This document shows, piece after piece, positions 51,323 through 58,501 of a stretch of 64,000 bases of DNA (the stretch's first letter is position 1; the number at the start of each line of letters is the position of its first letter). This DNA is from an uncultured Lachnospiraceae bacterium (GTDB lineage: Bacteria > Bacillota > Clostridia > Lachnospirales > Lachnospiraceae), in contig CANQBH010000008.1 in the NCBI GenBank assembly GCA_947589155.1, forward strand, positions 1 to 64,000, read 5' to 3'. The notes beneath the pieces were generated by a model, which was not told the origin of the DNA, did not search any database, and worked only from the letters and a program-made list of their open reading frames with translations. The translations under genes were made by a program, and so were the position numbers.

Positions 51323-52015
51323 CTACGCAAACAATTTCTTGCGTGATACGGCAACTGCGACAACAGCAACGCCAAACAGTACCAGCCATGCAGCGGTCGC
51401 GTCTCCGGTCTTTGGAGATGCTGCTACCGTCTGCACCGGATTTGCGCTGTATGCCATCGGAGAGATCGTCTGACCGTCTACCGCAGCGGCATCCGTGATC
51501 GCAATAATGATCGGCGAATAAGAATCAAACTTAAACGTTACAAACGCATCATCGCCGTCCATTTTGATCTCTGACCAGACCGGACCTTCCCACTTCTTGG
51601 TCGTCTCGTTGTAATGGAAGACCATTGCGACCGGCTTGAGCCCCTGCTCAGTGATGAGATCGATAAACTCTGAGATATCTTCCACTTTTACGGAAACTTC
51701 TCCGCCGGAAACGCCCTGCACGTCAAAGTGAACAAAGGCATATGCTGCGGACGCCTGACCGTTAGCGTCGGTGCAGTGCGCAGACACATATTCATCAATG
51801 ACATTCTCCTGCTCATCCACTAACTTCATCGTCTCTGCGTTCGTGATCGCGGCGATCGTACCTTTACCTGCGGCAATACTTGTCTTGCCTGTATTTTCCG
51901 TTACTGAAGGAGCGCCAACGGACGGGCTTCCGTTCTCCGCAAAAGCAACCAGCCCCGTGCCAAGCACCATTACGCCTGCCAGAAGGGCGGCAAGAATTTT
52001 CTTTGACTTTTTCAT
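51323..52015 (-). CDS. Secreted cell-wall protein with SPKTG sorting signal, paralog A
   Basis: A 230-residue exported protein of no known family. A signal peptide (about 1-26, cut after VAFA) is followed by a domain of about 160 residues. Motifs shared with its two paralogs are HCTDANGQ, FDVQGVSGGEVSVKVEDI, KPVAMVFHYNETTKKWEGPV and FKFDSYSPI. The C-terminus has SPKTGD, a hydrophobic helix and the basic tail SRKKLFA, a sortase signal. SPKTG matches the (S/P)PXTG signals cut by Clostridioides difficile sortase B, and a class B sortase is encoded at 56399-57181. The G-tract promoter and own terminator suggest independent expression. Confidence 0.88.
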   Translation of the reverse strand: MKKSKKILAALLAGVMVLGTGLVAFAENGSPSVGAPSVTENTGKTSIAAGKGTIAAITNAETMKLVDEQENVIDEYVSAHCTDANGQASAAYAFVHFDVQGVSGGEVSVKVEDISEFIDLITEQGLKPVAMVFHYNETTKKWEGPVWSEIKMDGDDAFVTFKFDSYSPIIIAITDAAAVDGQTISPMAYSANPVQTVAASPKTGDATAAWLVLFGVAVVAVAVSRKKLFA

Positions 52016-52101
52016 ATTTTCCTCTCTTTCTCCCTGCTTCGGTTTTTATTACGTCGTCATTATACCCCCCCGAATCAAAAAGCAAGGAAAATTTGAAAAA
52101 A
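51921..52101. repeat. 181-bp repeat, copy 1 (promoter plus signal-peptide coding region)
   Basis: Identical by eye to 54344-54524. It covers the promoter, ribosome binding site and signal-peptide codons of surface proteins A and B. The third paralog has only a diverged version. Confidence 0.9.
52059..52085 (-). promoter_or_regulatory. G-tract promoter of surface protein A
   Basis: Reverse strand TTGCTT (52085-52080), 15 bases including seven G (52071-52065), then TATAAT (52064-52059). The 15-base spacing is two short of optimum. The tract length would set promoter strength if it varies. Confidence 0.6.
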
Positions 52102-52148
52102 GAAGAAAACCGTTGCCTGTTATTTTGCCCGTTCTACACTGCCCAACT

Positions 52149-52640
52149 TTATACCGTCTGCATGACCTCTGCTTCGATCTCCTTGATCTCGTCGAGGGAT
52201 AAGGAGGGAAAATACTCCGCGATTTCTTCCAGTGACAGTTTGCCTACTTTGATCATTCTTTCAACGGCTTTCCTGTCGCGTCTTTTTTCGATATCGTTTG
52301 TGTACATCTCCAGGATTTCTTCGTCATCATACAACGTCATCATAATGTCTACGACCTCCTTTTGCCTGTTTTCCAGATACTCTCTTAAAACGTTTCTGTC
52401 TTTGCATATGCGGATCGTTTCCTCGATCGCCTCTTTGGTCTGTCCGCACTTTTTACGTTGCGCGTTATACACCTTGCAGAAGATGATATATTCCCCGATG
52501 ATGTTGTTCTCATCTTCCTGATACAGCACCTTTACCTTGGCGTCTACTGCGATCTTTTATAGTTGCAGCAGATATTTCTTATCCTGAAACAGATCCGTAA
52601 ATACGCTGTCCTTTATCGTGTGTTTTGGTGTCAGTGGCAT
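52149..52640 (-). pseudogene. Decayed Rpn-family nuclease/transposase gene with internal deletion
   Basis: The reverse strand starts MPLTPKHTIKDSVFTDLFQD at 52640 and keeps that frame for 27 codons to a TAA. It then continues in the same frame with 126 codons from a GTG at 52529 (LYQEDENNIIGEYIIF, then IEETIRICKDRNVLREYLENR). These are the N- and C-terminal parts of PD-(D/E)XK Rpn-type proteins (recombination-promoting nuclease/putative transposase). The central catalytic part is missing, and the stop lies near the join. An intact member would be about 300 residues. Only the C-terminal part could be made now. Confidence 0.75.
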
Positions 52641-52687
52641 AAAATAAACCTTTCGTTATTATTTGTACCCATTATTATACAAAAAAA
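52559..52687. repeat. Rpn 5'-end direct repeat, copy 1
   Basis: About 129 bases closely similar to 53507-53636: the first 27 Rpn codons and upstream sequence ending ACCCATTATTATACAAAAAA. The two copies flank the toxin-antitoxin pair in the same orientation. Confidence 0.75.
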
Positions 52688-52765
52688 CATGGGTTCTACA
52701 ACAGAAAGGTCAGCGGACTTGACAAATATTGAAATGTTTGTAGGAAAATAGATAAAGAAAAATTC

Positions 52766-52794
52766 TTGATATTTTCTTTATTCTGGCATATAAT
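52766..52794 (+). promoter_or_regulatory. Promoter of the RelB-YoeB pair
   Basis: TTGATA (52766-52771), 17 bases, TATAAT (52789-52794), about 24 bases before the antitoxin start and just ahead of AAAGGAGG. Confidence 0.82.
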
Positions 52795-52817
52795 AAAGCG
52801 TAAAGGAGGTGTTGGTG

Positions 52818-53075
52818 ATGGCACACGTCGTTAATGTAAATTTCAAACTGGATGAAGATGTGAAAAAGAACATGGAGCAGGTTTGCAATGAATTGGGGCT
52901 TTCTATGAGCGCAGCGTTTTCTATCTTTGCCAGAAAAGTAGGCAGAGAGAAGCGTATTCCCTTTGAAGTGAGTGTTGACCCGTTCTATTCCGAGGAGAAT
53001 ATGGCAAGGCTAAAAAAAGCCGTTCACGATCTCGATGCGGGAAAGGGAACGGTGCATGAGGTAGACTATGAATAA
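52818..53075 (+). CDS. RelB/DinJ-family antitoxin
   Basis: An 85-residue antitoxin with an N-terminal ribbon-helix-helix DNA-binding domain: VVNVNFKLDEDVKKNMEQVC and ELGLSMSAAFSIFARKVGRE, the RelB/DinJ pattern. The acidic C-terminus should wrap the toxin. In this family the antitoxin represses its own operon. The ATG at 52818 has GGAGG eight bases upstream; a GTG three codons earlier is less likely. Its stop overlaps the toxin start by eight bases. Base composition is AT-richer than the flanking chromosome, suggesting transfer. Confidence 0.88.
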   Translation: MAHVVNVNFKLDEDVKKNMEQVCNELGLSMSAAFSIFARKVGREKRIPFEVSVDPFYSEENMARLKKAVHDLDAGKGTVHEVDYE

Positions 53076-53331
53076 GATTTGGCAGGAAGACGCTTGGGAG
53101 GATTTTGAGTATTGGACGAAGCAGGATAAGAAAACCTTCAAGCGCATTCTCAAACTCTTGCAGGATATCGACAGAAACGGTTATGAGGGAATAGGCAAGC
53201 CGGAGCCGTTAAGAGGCGATTTGAATGGTTTTTGGAGCCGCAGGATAGACGAAAAAAATCGTCTTGTATATCGCATAAGAAATGGAAATATAGAGATAGC
53301 GCAGTGCGGTTCTCATTATAGAGACAAATGA
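53068..53331 (+). CDS. YoeB-type mRNA interferase toxin
   Basis: An 87-residue toxin of the Txe/YoeB family, close to E. coli YoeB along its whole length: KIWQEDAWEDFEYW, GKPEPLRGDLNGFWSRRI and RLVYRI. The catalytic residues fall at the same numbers as in YoeB: Glu46, Arg65, His83, Tyr84. It cleaves mRNA at the ribosome when free. Pairing with a RelB/DinJ antitoxin rather than YefM is a mixed but known combination. Three extra residues follow the usual end. Confidence 0.93.
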   Translation: MNKIWQEDAWEDFEYWTKQDKKTFKRILKLLQDIDRNGYEGIGKPEPLRGDLNGFWSRRIDEKNRLVYRIRNGNIEIAQCGSHYRDK

Positions 53332-53441
53332 AAACGAGTTTATATGGATTAGAATCTGGAATAGTAATGCTGCAATCTCCATTCCCGCACCGGCATGTTG
53401 AATGTCAAGGAAAACTACTAAAACTACGATGACTATCGCAA

Positions 53442-53588
53442 TTACTGCTTGACATTCTTTATATCGTCTTCCGTCACGTCTTCATCCTTCGGATGGAGCG
53501 TCTTGTATAGTTGCAACAGGTACTTCTTATCCTGAAACAGATCCGTAAATAGGCTGTCTTTTATCTTTCGTTTTTGGATAAGTGGCAT
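53442..53588 (-). pseudogene. N-terminal fragment of an Rpn-family nuclease/transposase gene
   Basis: From the ATG at 53588 the reverse strand reads 48 codons (MPLIQKRKIKDSLFTDLFQD, then KKYLLQLYKTLHPKDEDVTE, ending NVKQ) before a TAA. This is the start of a typical Rpn-family protein, including the HPKDEDVTEDDIKNV segment, with the rest lost. It lies between the toxin gene and surface protein B. The rest of 53332-53712 holds only the surface protein B terminator and nothing else I can support. Confidence 0.72.
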
Positions 53589-53636
53589 AAAGTAAAAGCC
53601 TTCCTTTGTTATTTATACCCATTATTATACAAAAAA
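53507..53636. repeat. Rpn 5'-end direct repeat, copy 2
   Basis: About 130 bases similar to 52559-52687, in the same orientation, on the other side of the toxin-antitoxin pair. Confidence 0.75.
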
Positions 53637-53647
53637 CGAACCAAAAA

Positions 53648-53669
53648 AGAGCCTGCAAAAGCAAACTCT
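53648..53669 (-). terminator. Intrinsic terminator after surface protein B
   Basis: A 9-bp stem with G-T pairs (AGAGTTTGC / GCAGGCTCT), loop TTTT, then six T on the reverse strand. Confidence 0.87.
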
Positions 53670-53712
53670 TTTCCGGTCTCGAAAACAGGGATTCTGTGAT
53701 AAATTAGATAAA

Positions 53713-54438
53713 CTACGCGAACAGTTTCTTGCGTGATACTGCAACTGCAACAACGGCAGCGCCAAACAGTACCAGCCATGCTGCGGTTGCGTCTTCGGTC
53801 TTAGGAGCCGTTGCCACGGTCTGCACCGGATTCTCGTTGTATGAGATAGCACTAACCGCCTCGTCGTCCTCTGTTGCCGCATTTGTAATCTGAATAAGGA
53901 TCGGTGAATAGGTATCAAACTTGAAAGTCACTAACCCATTGCTGCCGTCCATTTTTACTTCAGACCAGCAGTGCTCCCATTCTTTTTTTGTTTCGTTGTA
54001 ATGGGATACATAGGCAACCAGTTTATTTCCCTGCTTTTCCATTTCTTTTGCAGCATAACCCAAATCACCCAGTTTTACGGAAACCTCTCCGCCGGAAACA
54101 CCCTGCAGATCAAAAGAATATTCAGCAAAAAAAGTGATCTCATCACCGTTGGCATCTTTACAATGGTTATATATGTAATTCCATACCGTCTGCATTCTCT
54201 CTATCACAAGATCCTGCATCTTCGGAGTTGTGATCTCTGCAATCGTACCCGTTCCTCCGGCAATAGAGACTGTCTGATCCTCAAAGTAATCTTTATATGT
54301 CCACACATAATAGTCACCATCGTCCCAATCACCTCCGCCAACAGACGGGCTTCCGTTCTCCGCAAAAGCAACCAGCCCCGTGCCAAGCACCATTACGCCT
54401 GCCAGAAGGGCGGCAAGAATTTTCTTTGACTTTTTCAT
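53713..54438 (-). CDS. Secreted surface protein, paralog B, with altered APKTE signal
   Basis: A 241-residue paralog of surface protein A, with the same signal peptide. An insert near residues 34-52 carries GDWDDGDYYVWTYKDYFED. The core is shared (HCKDANGDE, FDLQGVSGGEVSVKLGDL, KLVAYVSHYNETKKEWEH, FKFDTYSPI). The C-terminal signal reads APKTED instead of SPKTGD, followed by the same helix and SRKKLFA tail, so the Gly after the cleavage Thr is Glu. Sortase anchoring may be weaker or absent. The promoter and signal-peptide DNA is identical to that of paralog A. Confidence 0.86.
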   Translation of the reverse strand: MKKSKKILAALLAGVMVLGTGLVAFAENGSPSVGGGDWDDGDYYVWTYKDYFEDQTVSIAGGTGTIAEITTPKMQDLVIERMQTVWNYIYNHCKDANGDEITFFAEYSFDLQGVSGGEVSVKLGDLGYAAKEMEKQGNKLVAYVSHYNETKKEWEHCWSEVKMDGSNGLVTFKFDTYSPILIQITNAATEDDEAVSAISYNENPVQTVATAPKTEDATAAWLVLFGAAVVAVAVSRKKLFA

Positions 54439-54524
54439 ATTTTCCTCTCTTTCTCCCTGCTTCGGTTTTTATTACGTCGTCATTATACCCCCCCGAATCA
54501 AAAAGCAAGGAAAATTTGAAAAAA
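54344..54524. repeat. 181-bp repeat, copy 2 (promoter plus signal-peptide coding region)
   Basis: Identical by eye to 51921-52101, including the G7 promoter and the 5' coding region, while the downstream coding sequence differs between paralogs A and B. Confidence 0.9.
54482..54508 (-). promoter_or_regulatory. G-tract promoter of surface protein B
   Basis: Same sequence as the paralog A promoter: TTGCTT, 15 bases ending in seven G (54494-54488), TATAAT (54487-54482) on the reverse strand. Confidence 0.6.
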
Positions 54525-54553
54525 CCTCTCTTTCGTTTTTCCCCCACCAAAAA

Positions 54554-54575
54554 AGAGCCTGCAAAAGCAGGCCCT
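54554..54575 (-). terminator. Intrinsic terminator after surface protein C
   Basis: A 9-bp stem with one G-T pair (AGGGCCTGC / GCAGGCTCT), loop TTTT, then six T on the reverse strand. It lies immediately upstream of the surface protein B promoter. Confidence 0.88.
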
Positions 54576-54614
54576 TTCTTCTGTTGTAAGCAGGGATTGT
54601 TTTATTTGATGTTC

Positions 54615-55298
54615 CTACGCGAACAGTTTCTTGCGTGATACTGCAACTGCAACAACAGCAGCGCCAAACAGTACCAGCCATGCTGCGGTTGCATCTCCGG
54701 TCTTTGGAGATGCTGCAACCGTCTGGGTCGGATTTGCGCTGTAAGCCATCGGAGCAACCGCCTGACCGTCTACTGCAGACACATCCGTGATCACAACCAT
54801 GATCGGTGAGTAAGAATCAAACTTGAAGGTAAGCGCACCGTCTTCGGTGATATCAGACCAAACCGGGCCTTCCCACTGCTTAGACGTCTCGTTGTAATGG
54901 AATACCATTGCAACCGGCTTAACTCCAAGCGTTTTAATGTCTTTTACAAGGTTAGCAAGACCGTCAACCTTAATGGAAACTTCGCCCTTTTCAATGCCCT
55001 GTACATCAAAAGCGTAGTAATCATATACCGTAGATTCCTGTCCATTAGCATCGGTGCAGTGCTCAATCACATAGTTGTCGATCTCTGCAAACTTCTCTTT
55101 TACAAGTTTCTGCGTCTCTTCATTCGTGATCTCTGCGATCGTACCGGAACCTGCGGAAACGGTGATCGTAGCCTTCGTAGGTGCAGGAGTTCCTTCTGAA
55201 GTTTCCGTGCTGTTGTTAGCAGCAAACGCAACAAGACCCGTGCCAAGCACCATTACGCCAGCCAGAAGGGCTGCAAGAATTTTCTTTGACTTTTTCAT
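54615..55298 (-). CDS. Secreted cell-wall protein with SPKTG sorting signal, paralog C
   Basis: A 227-residue paralog of proteins A and B, closest to A in its core (HCTDANGQES, FDVQGIEKGEVSIKVDGL, KPVAMVFHYNETSKQWEGPV, FKFDSYSPI). It has the same signal peptide and the canonical SPKTGD signal with helix and SRKKLFA tail. The ATG at 55298 starts the signal peptide; an in-frame upstream ATG only adds leader sequence. Its promoter has optimal 17-base spacing with the G7 tract. It lies next to the LCP-sortase operon that may anchor it. Confidence 0.88.
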   Translation of the reverse strand: MKKSKKILAALLAGVMVLGTGLVAFAANNSTETSEGTPAPTKATITVSAGSGTIAEITNEETQKLVKEKFAEIDNYVIEHCTDANGQESTVYDYYAFDVQGIEKGEVSIKVDGLANLVKDIKTLGVKPVAMVFHYNETSKQWEGPVWSDITEDGALTFKFDSYSPIMVVITDVSAVDGQAVAPMAYSANPTQTVAASPKTGDATAAWLVLFGAAVVAVAVSRKKLFA

Positions 55299-55343
55299 AC
55301 TTTTCCTCTCTTTCTCCCTGTTACAAATCAAACTTACTTAGTT

Positions 55344-55372
55344 ATTATACCCCCCCGAAACTGGAAAAGCAA
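55344..55372 (-). promoter_or_regulatory. G-tract promoter of surface protein C
   Basis: Reverse strand TTGCTT (55372-55367), 17 bases ending in seven G (55356-55350), TATAAT (55349-55344). Unlike paralogs A and B the spacing is optimal. Confidence 0.68.
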
Positions 55373-55409
55373 GTGCAACCTTTGTTCTATAACGGAACAA
55401 AATAAACAA

Positions 55410-55446
55410 AAAATGAGGAAAAATTTTATGGATTTTTCCTCATTTT
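55410..55446 (-). terminator. Intrinsic terminator of the punA-mtaD-sortase-LCP operon
   Basis: A perfect 15-bp stem (AAAATGAGGAAAAAT / ATTTTTCCTCATTTT) with a seven-base loop and six T on the reverse strand. Its upstream arm is the last codons of the LCP gene, so stop codon and terminator overlap. Confidence 0.85.
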
Positions 55447-56415
55447 CTGATAATAGAGTTCTAAAATCAGGGATCGCGCGGCCTCCTCGTCCACGACATA
55501 CGCGTCGTAGCGGCCCTGATGCGTGTCCTCGCCCGGCAGGACATAGGCCTCGTCTAAGTTGATGTCATAGCGCAACGCCGCCCAAACCAGTCCCGGCCAT
55601 TCTTCCGTCGGCAGATAATACGTCACATAATTTTGATATTTGTCCATCAGGCGCTTCAGCATTTTGGGATCCTGCTTGATCTTTGCCATCGCCACGGGCA
55701 CGAACGCCCTGATAAAGTCCTTCTGCCTCGCCATCCGGTCAAGATTGGTATAATAATGATCGACGTCACGGTAATGCAGGAAGATCTTCGCCTCCTCGCC
55801 GTACATATGGACGACGCTTCCCGCCGGATAGGTATCCTCAAGCACCTGATAGTCCGCGCTCATCGCAACGTCCACGCCGCCGAACTCATCCACGATCCCT
55901 TCAATCACGCCAAGACTGATCGCGCAGTAATAATCCACGGCCGTACCGCCCAAAAGTTCCGACACGCGCTCCGCCATAAGTTCGCAGCCCTGACGGCTCG
56001 AAGTGCTGTACGCGTATTGCAGGCATAACTGCTCAAGCACTTTTTTCGTCGGATTTCCCGAGATGTCGCACTCCTGCACCTCCACGAGCGTATCCCGTGG
56101 GATCGATAGGACGCTGACCTTCTTGTTGAAATGATCGACGGAAAGCAGGCAGACAAAATCCGCCTGTCCGGTGCCGCCCAGCGTTTCCATATCGTTTTCG
56201 ATCGCGCCCCGCAGGTCGCTGCCTAAGATCAGTATATTCGTCACTCCCGGCCGCTCGATATAGTTTTCGTTTCCGGCGGCGATCACATTGCCGTCCGGAA
56301 TCCTGCACCACAGCAGCGGCGCGGCCCACAGCAGCGCGATCAAAACAAAGCACCAAAGCGTCAGGAGCAGCCCGCGGAAAGAAAATTTTCTTTTTGGTTT
56401 ATTCGTTGGTTCCAT
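55426..56415 (-). CDS. LytR-CpsA-Psr (LCP) family protein
   Basis: A 329-residue membrane-anchored protein with one N-terminal helix (about 15-34) and an extracellular LCP domain: ILILGSDLRG (about 62-71), DFVCLLSVDHFNKKVSVLSIPRDT (read in pieces, about 85-108), and DRMARQKDFIRAFVPVAM near 230, with conserved Arg residues that bind lipid phosphate. LCP enzymes transfer polymers from undecaprenyl lipid to peptidoglycan. Its start overlaps the sortase 3' end by 17 bases, so surface attachment of proteins and polymers appear to be co-expressed. Confidence 0.9.
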   Translation of the reverse strand: MEPTNKPKRKFSFRGLLLTLWCFVLIALLWAAPLLWCRIPDGNVIAAGNENYIERPGVTNILILGSDLRGAIENDMETLGGTGQADFVCLLSVDHFNKKVSVLSIPRDTLVEVQECDISGNPTKKVLEQLCLQYAYSTSSRQGCELMAERVSELLGGTAVDYYCAISLGVIEGIVDEFGGVDVAMSADYQVLEDTYPAGSVVHMYGEEAKIFLHYRDVDHYYTNLDRMARQKDFIRAFVPVAMAKIKQDPKMLKRLMDKYQNYVTYYLPTEEWPGLVWAALRYDINLDEAYVLPGEDTHQGRYDAYVVDEEAARSLILELYYQKMRKNP

Positions 56416-57181
56416 TGTCTTTTTCGTCGATCCTCTTTGCCTGTACGAGATAACGGTAGTCGTCGTTTCCGATGCAGGTGCTTAAGATGATCGTCTTGTC
56501 TTCGCTTCCAAGTTCCATGTCTTTGTCGATGTGGCAGAGCGTCTGTCCTTCCTCCTGCCCCTGCACTTCCTCAAGGAAGCGCGCATACTCGCCCTCGTCC
56601 TGGAACAGGGCGTGTTCCGCAAGAATCAGGCCGTTGCCGGAACGGTAGGCCGCATAGATCTGATAGGTATAGGTCTTCTCCGGCGTATAGATATAGATCG
56701 TCCGGTTCCGATCAAAGAACGACCGGTCCTGATAACCGTGGAGCGAGCGGAACATACTGCCATCGCGCATATCGTGCCCGTAGATGACCGTCACGGGATC
56801 CTCAAAATCCTTCGCGTTGATCTTCTGCGTATAGATACAGCCCGGCAGGCCTTCGCTGCCGTCCACGTTGTGATCGAGATAATAATCCGTATCGGTGTAG
56901 TCGTCGCTCTGCAGGATCGGATAATTGACGTTCGTACCCGGGATCTCGATCCACGCATAGATGTCCTTGTTGATCTCCCGCAGGCCGACCCAGTCCAGAC
57001 CCTGTTTTTCTTCCGTCTTTTCGGCGACCTTTACGACCTCGTCCATTGCGTCCCCGCCTTCTTCCTGCCGCGTCAGCACGACGGCGAGAACGATTCCCGC
57101 CACGACGACAAGACAGGCCGCGATCAGCCAGATCCACGCCTTGATATCTTTCTGTTTCAGTCTCTCAAAAAATTTTTTCAT
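56399..57181 (-). CDS. srtB: Class B sortase
   Basis: A 260-residue membrane-anchored transpeptidase. One N-terminal membrane helix (about 16-36) precedes the sortase B fold, with YAWIEIPGTNVNYPILQSDD (about 75-94), catalytic His136 (VIYGHDMRDGSMF), Cys236 (IILSTC) and Arg243 (DYRYLVQAKR). It would cleave sorting signals between Thr and Gly and attach proteins to peptidoglycan. Three candidate substrates lie directly downstream. It starts three bases after the mtaD-like gene. Confidence 0.93.
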   Translation of the reverse strand: MKKFFERLKQKDIKAWIWLIAACLVVVAGIVLAVVLTRQEEGGDAMDEVVKVAEKTEEKQGLDWVGLREINKDIYAWIEIPGTNVNYPILQSDDYTDTDYYLDHNVDGSEGLPGCIYTQKINAKDFEDPVTVIYGHDMRDGSMFRSLHGYQDRSFFDRNRTIYIYTPEKTYTYQIYAAYRSGNGLILAEHALFQDEGEYARFLEEVQGQEEGQTLCHIDKDMELGSEDKTIILSTCIGNDDYRYLVQAKRIDEKDNGTNE

Positions 57182-57184
57182 AAC

Positions 57185-58501
57185 TTATCCCACCTTTACT
57201 TCACGGTCGATCCTGCGGATGATCCGATTGGCCTTTTCATAGACCTCCGCCGGATCAAACCCGATATCGAACGTTCCTTTTTCATATAAGATCCTGCCGT
57301 TGACCATCGTCAGCGCAACGTTTTGCTTGCTGCCGCTGTAAACGATGTTTTTGACAATGTTGTTCTCCGGCTGCATATTCGGCTGCTTTAAGTCGATTAG
57401 AATCAGATCCGCCTTTTTGCCTTCCGCAAGGCAGTCGCAGTCGGAAAGCCCCATGCAGCGCGCGCCCTCGGAGACTGCCATATAAAGCACTTCTTCCGCC
57501 GGTACGCAGGCCGCGTCATTCTCGCGCACCTTAGAAAGCGCCGTCGTTAAAAACATCTCCCGAAACATATCGAGACAGTTGTTGCTCGCCGCTCCGTCCG
57601 TGCCGATCGCCAGCGGGATCCCTTCGTCCAGATAGTGCTTGATTGGCGCGATTCCGCTGGCCAGTTTGAGGTTGGAAGCCGGATTCGTGACCGCCGTCAG
57701 CCCTCTTTTTCGAAAGATCTCAAAATCCTTATCGTCCATGTAGACGCAGTGATAACCGCCGCCGCCGTACTCGTACATGCCGAGGGCGTCCGTCAGCTGC
57801 GTCGGTGTCATGCCCCATCTCTCGCGGCACTCCTTGACCTCCAGCGCGGTCTCTGCGTTATGCAGAAAGACCGGCGATTTGACCTTCTGCGCCAGCGCAG
57901 CAATGCCTTCCATCTTGTCCTTCGAGGTCGTATATTCCGCATGGAAGCCGATGATGAAACTGCTCAGGCCGCTCATCTCGTTGACCTTATGGTACTGTTC
58001 TTCCACGAGTTCCACACTGCCGCCGAAATCATTGAGGCCGGACGTCTGCACCGTCCGGAAGCCGCAGTCGATCGACGCCTGCGCGTTCTTTTCCGGAAAG
58101 AAGTACATATCGAAATTCGACGTGATCCCGCTGGTCAGATACTCCATGATCCCAAGGATATCGAGCCAGTAGATGTCGTCCGGCGTCAGGCAGGCCTCGC
58201 GCGGAAAGACCGAGTCGTAGAGCCAGTTTTGCAGCGGCAGATCGTCCGCAAACGAGCGCAGGAACGTCATCGCGGTGTGCGTATGCGCATCCTTAAATCC
58301 CGGCATCAGCAGCGCGCCGTCCATATCGACCTCGCGATCCCAGAGGATCACGTCGTTTTCGCCGCAGACTCTGTCCGTATCCGTGCCGTCGCCGATATAG
58401 CAGATCGTTTCGCCTCTGACCCAGAGTTCCCCTTCTTCGATCCGAAAATCGTGTCCCTTTCCGGGCAGCAGCAGTTTTCCGTTGTAAAAGCGTATGTTCA
58501 T
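57185..58501 (-). CDS. MtaD-type amidohydrolase (methylthioadenosine/S-adenosylhomocysteine deaminase)
   Basis: A 438-residue metal-dependent amidohydrolase. Metal ligands are visible in DAHTHTAMTFLRS (about 69-81), FHAEYTT (about 186), the His of VFLHNAETALE (about 214) and the Asp of LAIGTDGAASNN (about 297). This pattern matches MtaD-like enzymes that deaminate methylthioadenosine, S-adenosylhomocysteine or adenosine. A beta composite domain lies at both ends. It overlaps the purine nucleoside phosphorylase stop by four bases, supporting a purine-salvage role. Confidence 0.88.
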   Translation of the reverse strand: MNIRFYNGKLLLPGKGHDFRIEEGELWVRGETICYIGDGTDTDRVCGENDVILWDREVDMDGALLMPGFKDAHTHTAMTFLRSFADDLPLQNWLYDSVFPREACLTPDDIYWLDILGIMEYLTSGITSNFDMYFFPEKNAQASIDCGFRTVQTSGLNDFGGSVELVEEQYHKVNEMSGLSSFIIGFHAEYTTSKDKMEGIAALAQKVKSPVFLHNAETALEVKECRERWGMTPTQLTDALGMYEYGGGGYHCVYMDDKDFEIFRKRGLTAVTNPASNLKLASGIAPIKHYLDEGIPLAIGTDGAASNNCLDMFREMFLTTALSKVRENDAACVPAEEVLYMAVSEGARCMGLSDCDCLAEGKKADLILIDLKQPNMQPENNIVKNIVYSGSKQNVALTMVNGRILYEKGTFDIGFDPAEVYEKANRIIRRIDREVKVG

